From Gnetum montanum (taxonomy: Eukaryota > Streptophyta > Gnetopsida > Gnetales > Gnetaceae), in contig MNCI01000579.1 in the NCBI GenBank assembly GCA_015680685.1, positions 165,745-229,744 on the forward strand: a DNA stretch of 64,000 nt, read 5' to 3'. The notes beneath the pieces were generated by a model. It saw nothing but the letters and a program-made list of their open reading frames with translations, was not told where the DNA came from and searched no databases. Numbering within the stretch: the stretch's first letter is position 1; each line of letters starts with the position of its first letter. Below are positions 24,120-35,813 of the stretch, one piece after another. Both the position numbers and the translations under genes were made by a program.

Positions 24120-24500
24120 CTATCATTATAAATGTTGTACATAAAAAAATGATAAATACAACCCTTACAAATACTTAATAAACAATATCATAATTATGAA
24201 ATCATGGCATATACGGGTAAGTACAAATAAGGTAGAATATGTTTTTATAACTACTAAATGCATTAAATACATATCCATATTATGTTCTCTCCCTTACTAC
24301 TAAGTTACAAGATACTAGGCTTAAACCATAGCAAGAACACTAAGTACAAGAAAGACCAAGAAGATTGCATGTAAAAATATAGCTAATTCAACCTATGGAA
24401 TGAAAATTTAGGACAGTCTTGCCTGTTTATGATGAAATGGAAGTAAAAGTAACAAAAAATGAAAGATGAAGTGTGAAAATGAGTTTGGGATAACCTTCCA

Positions 24501-24595
24501 TTTATACTAGTTTGTTAGCTTAGGGGGATGCAATAGCATAGGGGCATTAATGTCCTTGCACTTATGCAAGGGGTGCATTAAAAAATCCTTCCAAA
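24501..24595 (-). promoter_or_regulatory. Possible internal promoter of M2 ORF2
   Basis: In minus orientation motifs 'tgcaccccttgcat', 'gcaaggacattaatgc' and 'ttgcatcc' precede TATAAA (rc of 24501-24506), some 380 bases before the ORF2 ATG. The M2 LTR uses the same vocabulary (gcattaa, ttgcat, aatgca) before its own TATA box. Confidence 0.4.
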
Positions 24596-25649
24596 CTTGA
24601 AAAAATGCAAAACTTCACCACCTAAGCCATAAACTTATCTTCTATAACAATCGAAACCACATGTAAGGTTGACAACATGTCTAAATCACCATGAATTATT
24701 CTAGTAAAGCATCATATGAGCATGATAATAAGAGCATTATAAACTTACCTATGGTAATGTCTACAATAACAAGAATTGGGTTGATTGATTAATTTATATG
24801 TTTCCATGAATAAAAATCTTGGAAATATGGGTTAGAAAAATGGAAGAATTATTAGAGCATAAAGAATAATGGAATACAAACACAAATGAGGTGAATTAGA
24901 GAGAGTTTGTCATGATCAAATCTTGAAGCATGAAGATTTGACATTCATACAAGTGTAAGACTAATTAAGTGCCTTATGCAATGCAACCACTAACATCACC
25001 AGTAGATAAGCATTAGCTTACTCACTTATAATGCCAATCCATCAAGGATTTAGAAATGCATCCTGACCATAGCAAACACTTGTCTTTCTTGCCCTTGTGA
25101 ATCCTATTGATGAGACACCCATGGATTCCCAACAACTAGTGAGACATTCGCATTAAACATGAGTCTATCTTCTTAGATGGCAAAATATCATCCTCCACTT
25201 CACCTAATTGACTTCCTATCATACATAATCAATGGATAAGAATAAACTAAAAGAGATGAAGAATGTTGGTATGACTAAGAGGAGGAAGCTCCTAATCATG
25301 ATATTGTTGTAATTAGATGATATTGACTTCCAAACTAGAGTCACAAAGAGTTAGATAACGATCCTTTTTGCTGATCTAATATCCACCATGGGATGATTAA
25401 AATATGATTCTTTTTTTGGAAAATATCCTTCTTTGATTGCTCATATATCCATCATGGACATGGAGATGGTGATAACATCACCATTAGTGACCATCTTATT
25501 ATCTTTACTAGATGTCATTATGGAACTTTTTCCTAAAGTAGATATTGCATGTTGATTATGATTAGTAATTTCATTAAGACCTCAATAATGTGGGCTTCTA
25601 TCTAGCATGAATGATTTTCCTCTCTAGAAGATGAAGAGGGTGATGTGGA

Positions 25650-27000
25650 CCTAGTCTTAGGGTTTGTACATCTGCAATTACGGTAAAAATTTTCTACTAT
25701 AAGATTTTAAGCTTCCCCCATAACCAAATCAAGAGGATATTAATAATATTACCTAGATGTATACATGAAAGTAGGATCAACATAGTAGGTAATATTACAT
25801 GATTTAGCATCTCTTGATTGCAGTTGAATGGCTATCCAATCTTGCATGTGATCAAGGAGTAGAAGTTGTTGAATGGCATCATACTATTGACGTATCATTA
25901 ATAAGGGTTGATAAGCACCTACCTATGCACTATGAAAATAATGGTTAGAAAGGAGCACCATTTTGTTTTAGATATAATTAAAAAGATTTCCTAGAGTAGT
26001 ACCTCAAGGATTTGGAGCTTGCCACTATTGGTATTGCTACATAGGCTTTCAAAATGCACCTTGAAGATAGTGTGAAAAACATAGGTATGAAGTCCTTCTC
26101 ATTTGTCTCTAGGAAAATATGGGATTTAGAGGAATCTATGATTATTCCATCTCATCAATCATGTGAGTCATGACTAGCTAATACTATCAATCATGAAGAT
26201 CTATTTAACATTTGCAAGTACATTTATCATCAGAGGATGAAAAAACCTTATTTGGATCTTTTTGAATGCTATTAGAATGAGAGAGCTCATATTTATTATT
26301 TTCTTCATATCTCTTTGAAAATTTATGTGGTGAAGTTGCTTTGGTTATATCTTCAACCACCTTATCCTCAATTTCCTTAAGAGTAGTGGTAATCTTTTCA
26401 TTCATCATGTCCCAAAATTAATACACTTCATGAGCCAACTCTATCAAGGCCTTGTTCGTTCAAACTTGATCTTACAACATAGCCTTGATCATAGTGGGAG
26501 GCCTACTAGTAACTTAAATATTTTTAGCCTCATTTCTATGTGTTGGGTCATGATTATACTCCTCCTTAGACTATCTCTTTCTCCACTCACTCTTCTTACT
26601 TGCTAAGGTGTACAAGGGTGCTTTGATTTGGGCCATGAATTTCTTATGTATTTGGTCCATCATGTACATATTCACATGCTCTCCTATTTCCTACCTTAGC
26701 CATTCTACAATATGAATCAACTACAATCTTTATTTAAAACCATGATTTGGACAATGATGAGTAGTTTTCATCTACCTCTCTATGACTATGTTGAGAGGCT
26801 TATGCGCTCCTTTCCTTCATTTGACCATACCCTTCTAGATGTTTAAAATTTAGCCATAGGTTTTAAAACTTTTTGTAAAATATTCTTACCATGTATTATT
26901 ATCTCTAAATTGATCTTAGAGATAATTATTTTTGCTAGGTATCTATGAGTTTGGTGAAGGTATGAGGAAACAACTACAACTTCTACCAATTGCTTATGAT
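25650..27000 (-). pseudogene. M2 gag (decayed)
   Basis: Minus-frame pieces align with the gag of element A. KGAHKPLNIVIER, CPNHGFK and WLR.EIGEHVNMY lie in the order of A's GTHEPLDAIIG, CPHHGYS and DRLHNETRKTF, followed by KKSEWRKR and KEEYNHDP matching A's EDELRKR and AEEYNCDP. A further piece at 26408-26205 (KITTTLKEIEDKVVEDITKA) parallels WINEKITTLIEIVMEKI in B. The zinc knuckle is not intact. Confidence 0.6.
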
Positions 27001-27269
27001 CCCTTGAAGATAGTAAGAATTGTTAAAGTCTTACATGTGAAGTTGGGATTGTAACTAGTATACCATATATACATTGGTAGATTAACCATGTTGATTCACT
27101 TGATTCTATGATCATGAACATGCTTCCTTGGAATGTGGATAGCTTCAGTTAGCTCATGATAAGCATCCCAATTAAATAAAGGGGCATCATCACCATCACT
27201 AGAATGTCTAGATAAATGCAAGTGTTGGAACTTTGGAAGGAGTTCATCATTTTGAGTTTGAGCTACACC

Positions 27270-27920
27270 TTGATTGATAACACATGATCATGAATCTTTA
27301 TGATAGTGTGGCCCTTTTCACCTCCAAACCAATGGTCAAGCTGAAGTTACCAACAAAAATATCCTAAGAATTTTTACTAGAATCATTAGTAGATATAGGA
27401 AGGTTTGGAGCACCAAACTCAACAATAACCTATGGACCCATCACTTAATATGAAAACTTCCTAGAGAGCACTTCTCCTATAAGTTGATGTAGAGAAAGTT
27501 TCTCAACCTTCTAATTCAAACTAAACTCCATTCAATTGCAACTACATGTGACCTTGACTTAAATATTAACTTGGTGTAAAAGGAAAGAATAATGATGCTA
27601 AACATACTAGATGAGAATTGAAGGGTAGCCTTGATTATGAAATAAGTGTACAAGACATGCTAAAAATAATGACATGGTGTTCAAATAAGAAAAGTTGCAT
27701 TTCAACTAGCACACAAGATTCTCCATTAGAATCCCACACATGTGCCTCAACAAACTAAGTTCTAAATGCTATAGGAAGAATCATAGATTATGCATTCAAC
27801 TTTTCCTTCTAGTGATAGGATTATTTACCACCCAAAAAGTGCTTAAAATCACATGCTAATCAATATCCAATAAGTAAAACCCTTTGAAGACTCAAAGGTA
27901 ACCAAAAATAACTACAACAC
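27270..27920 (+). pseudogene. Integrase C-terminal part (Ty3/gypsy), decayed
   Basis: The plus frame reads HLQTNGQAEVTNKNI, then RYRKVWSTKLNNNLW, as in the end of the integrase catalytic core (HPQ-NGQAE..N...L, then W...L..ALWAYR). Next comes LDENRRVAL-type sequence, one residue being a stop, where integrases have the LDE-R--AL helix. The N-terminal zinc and DD35E parts are not present upstream; minus-strand M2 sequence abuts instead. Many stops. Confidence 0.65.
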
Positions 27921-27929
27921 CTCAATGCA

Positions 27930-28743
27930 AGGTCATGCTTGCTCAATTTTTAGAATCTCCTTCTTCCAACTTAGTTATGGGGGAGATAATTATGTATCCT
28001 AATATCTTGGAGAGAATGAAATTTTCTATTTTTTTTATTTTTCCATTATTCTTTATGTTTTTAATTTTCCTATTTATATTTTCCTTCTATTTTATTTTAT
28101 TTCCATTTGAAGTTCTTCTTGCTTTTTCTTTTCCTTTTTAATTTTCCTTTTTAATTTTTGATGTTACTTCATTATTGTTGCACATTTTGATAATGACTAA
28201 CTACAGTTACTCAGATTATTATTCCTATATGAAGGACAACTTTGTAGTTGGAATTATGCTATCTGCTAATGAGTTATTAGATACATAATGGTACAAGGTA
28301 GTAAGATTGTGACATCCACCTATTCCATCTCTCTTAAAATGAGATATGTATCATGGCAGTACTTTGGATCTCTTACACCAAAACTAAAAATAACTTGTCA
28401 TCTTGTTAAACAATGAATGGAGTAAGGACTAAGTGGAAATGAAAAAGGACTTGATCTTAAGAAGATTTATTGATTTCTCTTCTTGAATTTCTTCATGAGT
28501 CTTATGACCCCTCAAGGAATGTATCACCATCCATCTTGTAATCCAAAAAGGAAGTATATCTTTTTGAAGAATGCATATTTTTGAAGATCTCTTGAGATAC
28601 AAGCATTGGTTATGGGGATAAAAAGCATGTTACCCATGCTTAATGGCATCTCTCTACTTAAAGTTTAGATTTCTTCCTTAAAATATCTAAGCTACTTCTT
28701 TCTTCTTATTTCTTCTTCTAGAGTGATGATCATTCCTTGATAA
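27930..28743 (+). other. 3' UTR of a Tat-like element
   Basis: T-rich non-coding DNA between integrase and the LTR at 28744. It shares phrases with the 3' UTRs of A and B, for example 'acaagcattggttatggg' near 28600 against near-identical text at 41184 and 39060. Confidence 0.6.
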
Positions 28744-29637
28744 TGAACCATTGTTTGATGTCATCCACGATGTTAGGCACACTAGATCAGGTCCAAAATG
28801 TTGCGTACGTGACGTCAGTGCCTGGATATGACATCAGATGTCTAACATTGGGGTATATTCCCTAGTCTATAAATACCTAGCTTAAGCTCCCATTTTAAAG
28901 TTAGTTATTAGTTAGTTTTTAGTCATTCTTAGTTAAAGTAGCAAAGCTGTTGTAATTTATTTCCCATAGAGTTAAAATATTTTTTGAGTGCCTACAGAAG
29001 AAGTTTAAAGTGTGTGTGCAGTTGTTTGTTCAAGCATTGATGCACCTGAGTGCAGTAGTGTGATGGGAGTAAAATGAACTCTTTTGAAAATCCTTGTAGC
29101 CCAAAAATTTATACACTTGAGTAAGAATAGCTTCATATTTCCTTTAATACATTTTACTTTCTCACTCTTTATCTTAATGAATTTGAAGTAAGCAATTTAT
29201 TTCTAGCAGTTAATGAATGTAAGCATGACCACTTCGAGCATTCATATAGTACTTGGTAACCTAGCAACGCTTAACATTTGGTAGCCCAAAAATTCTATAT
29301 ATGTTTAGGATGTGTTCAAGAAAGTGGGGTAGTTACTTGTGTTAGGTTAGCTAGGCTATAGATATTAGTTTTCAATCTACTCTATCCTTATTCTTGTTGT
29401 AGGTAATTACATCCATAAAATATAAAATGACAAAAATTAATATACCTCAATTACACTTAAACCATACCCTTGAGCCTCACAAGTGTAGTTGGGAAGAGAA
29501 AAAATGTTCTCAATGTCATTTCACTTCCTAGAGAAACTAGTGTACGAGATAACTATAGGTCCATGGAATTTGCTGGATCATGTGTAACGCCTTAGTGATT
29601 AGTATGGTTGGGCATAGGGGTACCTCGTTGCTCATCA
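28744..29637 (+). repeat. Element A 5' LTR
   Basis: 894 bp. It begins TGAACCATTGTTTGATG and ends 'gctcatca'. TATA box TATAAATA at 28868-28875. It aligns through U3, R and U5 with 52452-53297. Integrase and 3'-UTR sequence lie to its left and gag to its right, so this LTR is flanked by internal sequence on both sides. Confidence 0.8.
28810..28836 (+). promoter_or_regulatory. bZIP-type palindrome in element A U3
   Basis: TGACGTCA at 28810-28817 is a perfect CRE-like palindrome, a known target class of plant bZIP factors. A one-base variant, TGACATCA, follows at 28829-28836. Both lie 30-60 bases before the TATA box. Confidence 0.55.
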
Positions 29638-29638
29638 T

Positions 29639-29657
29639 TTGCACCATTTTCAAGGAT
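29639..29657 (+). promoter_or_regulatory. Element A primer-binding site, tRNA-Asp type, decayed
   Basis: TTGCACCATTTTCAAGGAT sits two bases after the LTR. It keeps the frame of TGGCGCCGTTGCCGGGGAT with seven changes, five of them G-to-A or C-to-T. Confidence 0.7.
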
Positions 29658-29783
29658 CTTTTTGTTGTTTAGGAATTAGTGAAAGTATTTAAATCATTGA
29701 AACAAACTTGAAAGTCATATCTTATTTCACAATTACTACAACAAATTCTCAAAACACACTAATTTTTATTTTGCTAACCAAAA

Positions 29784-31990
29784 ATATCTTCTTCTCACAT
29801 AAGCTCTTCCCTACCCAAGGTTGATAGAGTTAATACACTGAAGCCTGAATAGTATCAAATTATATATACTAATCCTAATGAGCATCTATTGAACTTCACC
29901 TTCATCGTACACTAGGATGAAAAACTGTGGTGGAATGACATGAAGGGCAACATTGTGTTGTCACCCGATCGTGCTAGTCCTTCAATGCTCTATCAAATGC
30001 TTGCATGATATGGTCTTTAAGAAAACCATGGGGAGTATAATGTGGAAGATGTCAACATCAGGGATTATCATCCCATCGAAGCACAGCACATACGAGATTA
30101 GAAATTGGAATAGTACTATGAGTTTTCAAAGGGAAAAGGGCTTAACAATCCTCCACTCCTATTGTACCAACAAGCTAGTGGAGAACCCTTCTCTGGGGGT
30201 TGTTCATATAATGACACTCCTCTCTTTAACTTCAATGATGGAGGTCAAAACCAAAATATACAATCCACAGTTCACAATCCTAATTCTGGTAAGAAGGGAT
30301 CCAATGACAATAAAGGATCAGAGGGGCAAATCAAGATAGGAATGTAGACAAGAAGCAAGATCATGATCATAGTCATGATCACTGAAGAGGTGATAGTAGG
30401 CACCATGATAGTGCTGGTTCTCCTTCCTCTTCTACTTTTTCATCATCTTCTTCTTCTGGCTCTAACTATGATCATAGAAGGTGAGATCATGATGAAGGTA
30501 ACCAAAATGAATGAAATGATCGATGGGACCATGATAATCAAGGGGACCATCAAGATAGGTAAGATCAAGGATGCAGATGTTCAAGAGAGGAAAATTGCCA
30601 TGAACAAAGGGATAGTAGAGGGCATCATAGGCACCATGATCAAGGCCTCGATGTGCCTCTATTTGCTACCTGAAGCATGCTTAACATTGTACAAGCAGTC
30701 AAAATCCCAACAAAACATGTGAAAGATAGTTAGATCAAATGATTAGACATGAAAAATATTCCTTGATTTGAAGGAGGATATAACTCTGATCCATAGAATC
30801 ATCTTTAAGCTTTCCAAGATGCATGTGCCTTGTAGAACATAGAAAATAAGTCGTAGAAATTGAAATTGTTCCCCAGGACACTCATCAAAGAAGTAGAGAA
30901 CTAGTACCAATCCTTAGAACTAGAATCTATCAGATGATGGAGTACCATGCTTGAGTTATTCAATGATAAGTATCAAAAGTACTCCAAGGTGTCCAACTTA
31001 AGGAAGAAAATTCAAAGGTGGAGACAAGGAACACATGAACCCTTGGATGCCATCATTGGCTAATGCTATGTCTTGATGGACAAATGCCCTCACCATGGTT
31101 ATTCTTAATTGGCTCAACTTCACCACATTGTAGATAGGCTTCATAATGAAACAAGGAAAACCTTTAGTGTCTATGCCCAAGGGCGATTGTCAAAACTAGT
31201 TATCCATCAGGTACAAAGGTTAATAGAGTAGGTTACCAAAGAGGAGGATGAACTAAGAAAAAGATAAAGTGCAGAGGAGTATAACTGTGATCCTTTCATT
31301 TGCAAGAGGGAGGTTCAATTCTATGATAGTGAGGATGAATCCATATTTGATTAGGGGATGTATAAGAAATCCTTGCCACTTCAACAATTCCAATCTAAAC
31401 TTATAGCCAAGGTTGATTAGTTAAGGTACTCCATGTATAATAGATTTCAAGTTCTCCTCAAAATCGTTGAAGAGTTTAGAGAACAAGGTAGTGACCATGA
31501 GCGTAGGAGGTGAAAGGAAGCTGAATGTGCATATTACAAAGGTAAGGATATGATTACTACAATAGAAGAGGTTTCATATAGTGAATTAGATGATGATCGT
31601 AGGTGTGACATCTGTCAGTACAAACATCCTAAGGGATGTTGCCCCGTTGTGTCACATCTACAGGAGTCTAGGGTGTATGCCTTACATCCTTGACTTACAC
31701 AAAGGAAAACATCCAGAAGATTACCTTATCCTCAAGGTAATCTTAGGTAGTTCCACCAACAACAACTATATTATCCAGGTGGAGCTCTATCACAATTGTA
31801 TGAATAGTACCAACAATGGTAGCAACCACAATCATGGGTGTTTGAATCACCAAGGTAAAAATACCCTTACCAGTAGTCTAATACAAATGGTTACCATGTG
31901 TAACAACCCATGTCTCCATGTGACTCTTCTAGTTATGTTTCCAATATTTAGCCTTACTGCCACCCTTCTGATTATTACTGAGCTCAGTTG
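29784..31990 (+). pseudogene. Element A gag (decayed, start codon lost)
   Basis: It begins where element E has MASSYKSPSLP, but the ATG is now ATA (29784). In order: an N-terminal part; a charged tract with repeated Asp-His (DHDHSHDH near 30360) and a run of serines; the gag core at about 30.7-31.2 kb (pieces LKLFPRTLIKEVENWYQSLE, RWWSTMLELFNDKYQ, GTHEPLDAIIG, DRLHNETRKTF); and a zinc knuckle at 31604-31643 (CDICQYKHPKGCC, CX2CX3HX4C). A Q/Y/P-rich tail follows. At least ten in-frame stops, mostly TAG. It would have been the capsid and nucleocapsid polyprotein. Confidence 0.8.
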
Positions 31991-32059
31991 CCACATGAAA
32001 GAAGGGATGCCACCTCCTATCATTATCCCCCTCCTATCCTTACACTATAATGCTTACTC

Positions 32060-32480
32060 ACACTGTGTCTAACTAGATCTATGCAGGAAACCTTCAGAGG
32101 AAATTAGCCAATCCTGGAAGTCCTCTAATTTATTTGCTAATTACTAGGAACAAACCATGCAAGGCTTTTCTCAATTCAAGTTTTGGTGTTAATTTGATTT
32201 CTCATGAGATATACACTACTTGGAACCTTCCTCCTCTCAAGAAGAGTAACATCAAACTAGAATTGATAAATTAGTCTATCACTATTCCATTGGGATTGGT
32301 AGAAGACATTATAACCACTATTTATAGGTGTTCTTATCTTGCCAATTTCCTGGTAATTAAGGTGGATAATTATAAAAGGGATTTCCCAATCAGAATGGGA
32401 AGGGCATGGCTAAGCATTGTTGATGCAAGAATGGGAATTAGAGATCTTTCCCTAGAGATATTTAAAGAAAATGCATTTTG
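32060..32480 (+). pseudogene. Element A retroviral-type aspartic protease, catalytic Asp lost
   Basis: Downstream of gag: NLQRKLANPGSPLIY, then FLNSSFGVNLIS at the active-site loop, and FPIRMGRAWLSIVDA, the FP-I-(L/M)-GR-WL motif typical of these proteases. The catalytic D(S/T)G position reads N-S-S, so it is inactive. Element E has the same layout at 59.6-60.1 kb. Confidence 0.75.
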
Positions 32481-33059
32481 AAAAATCAAGAAGAAGAGAG
32501 TTCCGTGCATCACGTACAACAATAGCAAGTGCAATTTTCTATAGAAACTTTGGGCCATAAAGTAAACATCTATCTCTAGATGCAAGCAGTGTGCTCCAGA
32601 AATCTAAATTCAAAGGTGTTTGTATGTAGCATCCATAAAATAGAAGGATACCTAGTGGTTGATCATTGATTTAGAGAGCAGCACACTTTACATGGAACCA
32701 ATTGAGAGCCTGACATGTGAGTATGTCACAAGCATGGATAAACTCAAGCAGGTTCATCACCAACTCTCTAAAGATACAAATGATACCCACTAGGGAGAGT
32801 TGGAAATTCTTGATAAATTTAAGCAAGAGGTCCTTGACCTAAAAATGTTACCAGCTAGAACTAAATATGTATTTGTAAAAAATAAAAAGCTAGTTATAAT
32901 CAATGCAAGACTTGCTCTAGAATAGAAAGAGATGTTGTTGAATGTAGTTGAAAGATAGTCAATAGATTTTGCTTGGTCATATCTTGAAATCATAAGGATT
33001 GATCATAGGATATGTCAACATCACATTTACTCCAACCCAACCATGAAACCAAAATAGAA

Positions 33060-34330
33060 ACCATAGAGGTAGTTGAACCCAAAATTGAAGCAAATCATCA
33101 AAGAGGAAATTAAGCAACTCCACAAGGTAGGGTTCATCTATTCCATTATGGATAGTTAGTGGGTTAGTCCACTTGTAATTATGCCAAAGAAAGGTGGCAA
33201 GTGGCAGGTCTACATGGACTTTAGGCTTTTGAATATGGCAACATTCAAAGATCATTTTCTGTTGCCATTTGTTGGCTAGGTGCTTAACACCATACCAGGG
33301 CATTGTTACTACAATTTCCTAGATGGTTATAGTGGCTATAACCAAATTCAAATTATGCTAGAGGGCTAAGCAAAGACAACGTTCATGAGTCCTTGGTTGA
33401 CTTTTTCATATCGCAAGATGTTGTTTGGTCTATGTAATGCTCCTACCACATTCCAATGTGTAGTCTTAAGCATTTTTCAATTGCAGATATATAGTGGTAT
33501 GGAAGTCTTCATGGATGAATTCTCCACCTATAGAGCTACATTGGAGTAAGCATTGGACTACCTTGAGTAAGTGCTGAGATGGTGCGTTGAAACCAACTTG
33601 TAGCTCAATTAGCAGAAAAGTCACCTCATGGTCTAGGAGGAAATTATACTGGGGCACAAAATATTGCAAGCAGGAATTCAGATGGACCCTGAAAAAATAA
33701 GGGTCATCCAAGGAATAACTTGAAAACCAAACATAGTTAAATATGTTTAGTGATTCTTTGGACATATTGGCTACTATTGGCACTTCATAGAGATTTTTTC
33801 TAAAATTGTAAAGCTGTTGGTAGAGCTAACAAAGAAAAATGATTCTTTTGTTTAGACCCCAAAATGTGAAAAAGCATTCTAGCAACTAAAAGAAAAGCTT
33901 GTGGAGACTCCAATCCTACAAGTGCCTGATTGGTCCAGACCATTTTACATTATGATAGATGCATCAAATTATGCCTTGGGAGTAGTGCTAACACAGTTAG
34001 ATGACAAGAAATGACCATACTACATCCACTACACTATCTGAAATATTGTGGATGTGTAATTGAACTACATCACCATAGAATAAAAATTGATGGCAGTGGT
34101 GTTTGCACTAGAGAAGTTTAGGCATTATGTGCTTAGATATAAGATTTTTGTGCACACTGATAATAGTGCCATTCACTTCCTAATGAACAAGCCAATGATG
34201 AGTCCCTATGCCATATGGTGGTTGGTGATCTTGCAAGAATTCGATCTCATGATGGTAGATCAAAAGGACACTAAGAATGTAATTACTGATCACTCGTCTA
34301 GGTTGCAATGGAACAACAAAGAGGAAGAAA
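33060..34330 (+). pseudogene. Element A reverse transcriptase and RNase H, inactive
   Basis: RT motifs in order: IKQLHKVGFI, SPLVIMPKKGGKWQVYMDFR (usual VCVDYR), LLPFV, FLDGYSGYNQI, TTFMSPWLTFSYRKMLFGLC, NAPTTFQ and VFMDEF at the catalytic box. The F-x-D-D aspartate pair is now D-E. The thumb region follows (ILGHKI..GI..DPEKI), then RNase H: PFYIMIDASNYALGVVL, KLMAVVFALEKFRHYVL, FVHTDNSAIHFLM and a D-H-S-S-R-L-Q end (usual ADALSR). Roughly fifteen in-frame stops, mostly TAG. This is the only RT seen in the window. Confidence 0.85.
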
Positions 34331-34559
34331 TCCCACTCTTTGACATGTTTCTTAATGAACTTCTCTTTGCTAGGGCTATAATTGAATAAATGCCCAATGA
34401 GCCAACATGGTATGATAGACATTCTCAACTATCTTCTCACTTAGGAGATGCCACAAGGGTTGGACCACTAGAAGAATCAACAGTTTCTTTGTTAGGTAAT
34501 GCACTTCATGGAGATCAATGAACACCTCTATGTGGTGTGCACTAATTGCCTGGTTAGCT

Positions 34560-34745
34560 AGTGTGTCCTTGATGCTGATCAACTACATGTTCTCTAAGAT
34601 GTTCATGAAGGTCCTTGCAGAGGACACTATGCTGGGAGATGCACGACCATTAAAATCCTAATGGAAGGGTACTACTAGCCAATACTCTTCAGGGATGTTC
34701 ATTATTTCATCTTCTCTTATGACTGATGCCAACGAGATGGTGGAA
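34560..34745 (+). pseudogene. Element A integrase zinc-binding domain, truncated
   Basis: VHEGPCRGHYAGRCTTIKIL then EGYYWPILFRDVHYF and CQRDG follow the H-H-C-C integrase zinc finger (H..G..GH....T..KI...GYYWP.L..D...Y...C..CQ). The first cysteine of the CxxCQ pair is not in frame. Sequence leaves the integrase pattern just after this, close to the start of element B. Confidence 0.7.
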
Positions 34746-34789
34746 TGACCACTCAAATGGAGGGACCTTAATAATGGATTAAACTTCTT

Positions 34790-35687
34790 GATGAGTAATG
34801 TTTTTCCTAGTCTTGACGTCAGAGCCTTGATGTTAGAGCCTTGACATCAGAGCCTTGTATCGAATCCCTATATCAGTGTCTCGAGATCGCGTATATGACA
34901 TTGGAGCTAGGATGCAACATCAGCTACCCAACATCACAAGGTAAACTCTAGTCTATAAATATAGGTCTTGGGCTCACAACTTCATATAGTTTTTCAGTCA
35001 GAGTAGTGGAGCTCTTGCAATTTTTTTTCTCTAGATTTAGAATATTTCTAGTGCATGCCCATAGAGTGATGTTTGTAATCATATGACACCTTTGTTCAAG
35101 TGTGACATACTTGGACAGATTACATGATTGGCAATAAATATCGAGATTACTTCCATCATTGTAGAATCCATTTAGATTAATATTTTTTTAATTATTTAAT
35201 GCTTTATTTGGTTAAAAATTTCCATTTATTGTTATTTACTCTTCCTATTGTTAAGTAGAATGTATACACCTTAATCAAGAGTGTTTAAGTGTAAATACCT
35301 AGAGGTGTATTGTTTGGCACAACAAATGACATATACTTGGTAATCCCAGAAGTAGCTCCATGAAGTTCAAGATGTGTATGGACTATTAAGAGTGAATACC
35401 ATCGACGTAGGCTAAATTAGACTTTATTTTTTATTATTCATTAGTTATTCAATTTATCTCTTTTCTTCACTAGGAGTGGCATAGAATTAGGAAACATCAT
35501 ACGCCTCACTTTGGACTAAATCATACATGACAAAGCTACCACTAGTCCAAGTGGTAAGATAGTAAACTACAATCAAAGAATAATGATCTAGATGCCACAA
35601 CTAGTCCCATCCCTAGAATTCAATCGGATCATGCATGAATGCCTGTGATTCATATGGTTGAGCTTAGGGATACCTCATTGCTCCTCA
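34790..35687 (+). repeat. Element B 5' LTR
   Basis: U3 holds units of about 14-17 bp on the theme AGAGCCTTGACATC (34814-34860), including TGACGTCA at 34814-34821. TATA box TATAAATA at 34954-34961. It ends 'gctcctca'. It aligns with 40086-40783. Confidence 0.8.
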
Positions 35688-35688
35688 T

Positions 35689-35707
35689 TGGTGCTGTTCC
35701 TAGGGAT
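35689..35707 (+). promoter_or_regulatory. Element B primer-binding site, tRNA-Asp type
   Basis: TGGTGCTGTTCCTAGGGAT lies one base after the LTR and matches TGGCGCCGTTGCCGGGGAT with four changes. Confidence 0.75.
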
Positions 35708-35813
35708 GGTGCTAGTTATCTAGATTAGTTATATTATACATGATCATTGTAAAAGGTATTAAAAATATATATTTCAAAGACTATTAAATCACACACACCA
35801 TAAAACACGAACA

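Larger units (their letters stand above)
20420..27240 (-). mobile_element. M2: gag plus ORF2 element, minus strand, ends not fixed
   Basis: From right to left: a gag-like pseudogene, a spacer with a TATA-containing block, an ORF2-like pseudogene with globular and coiled-coil parts, then an LTR-like region with its own TATA box. This is the M1 plan with different sequence. No pol is visible. The right boundary is near 27.24 kb, where plus-strand integrase sequence begins; the 5' LTR is missing, apparently removed by that junction. M1 may be nested in or beside the left LTR of M2. Confidence 0.55.

Noticed and set aside
30363-30722. Methionine/isoleucine-rich 119-codon frame
   Set aside because: Shadow of the Asp-His and Ser-rich gag tract of element A; the gag frame is supported by element E.
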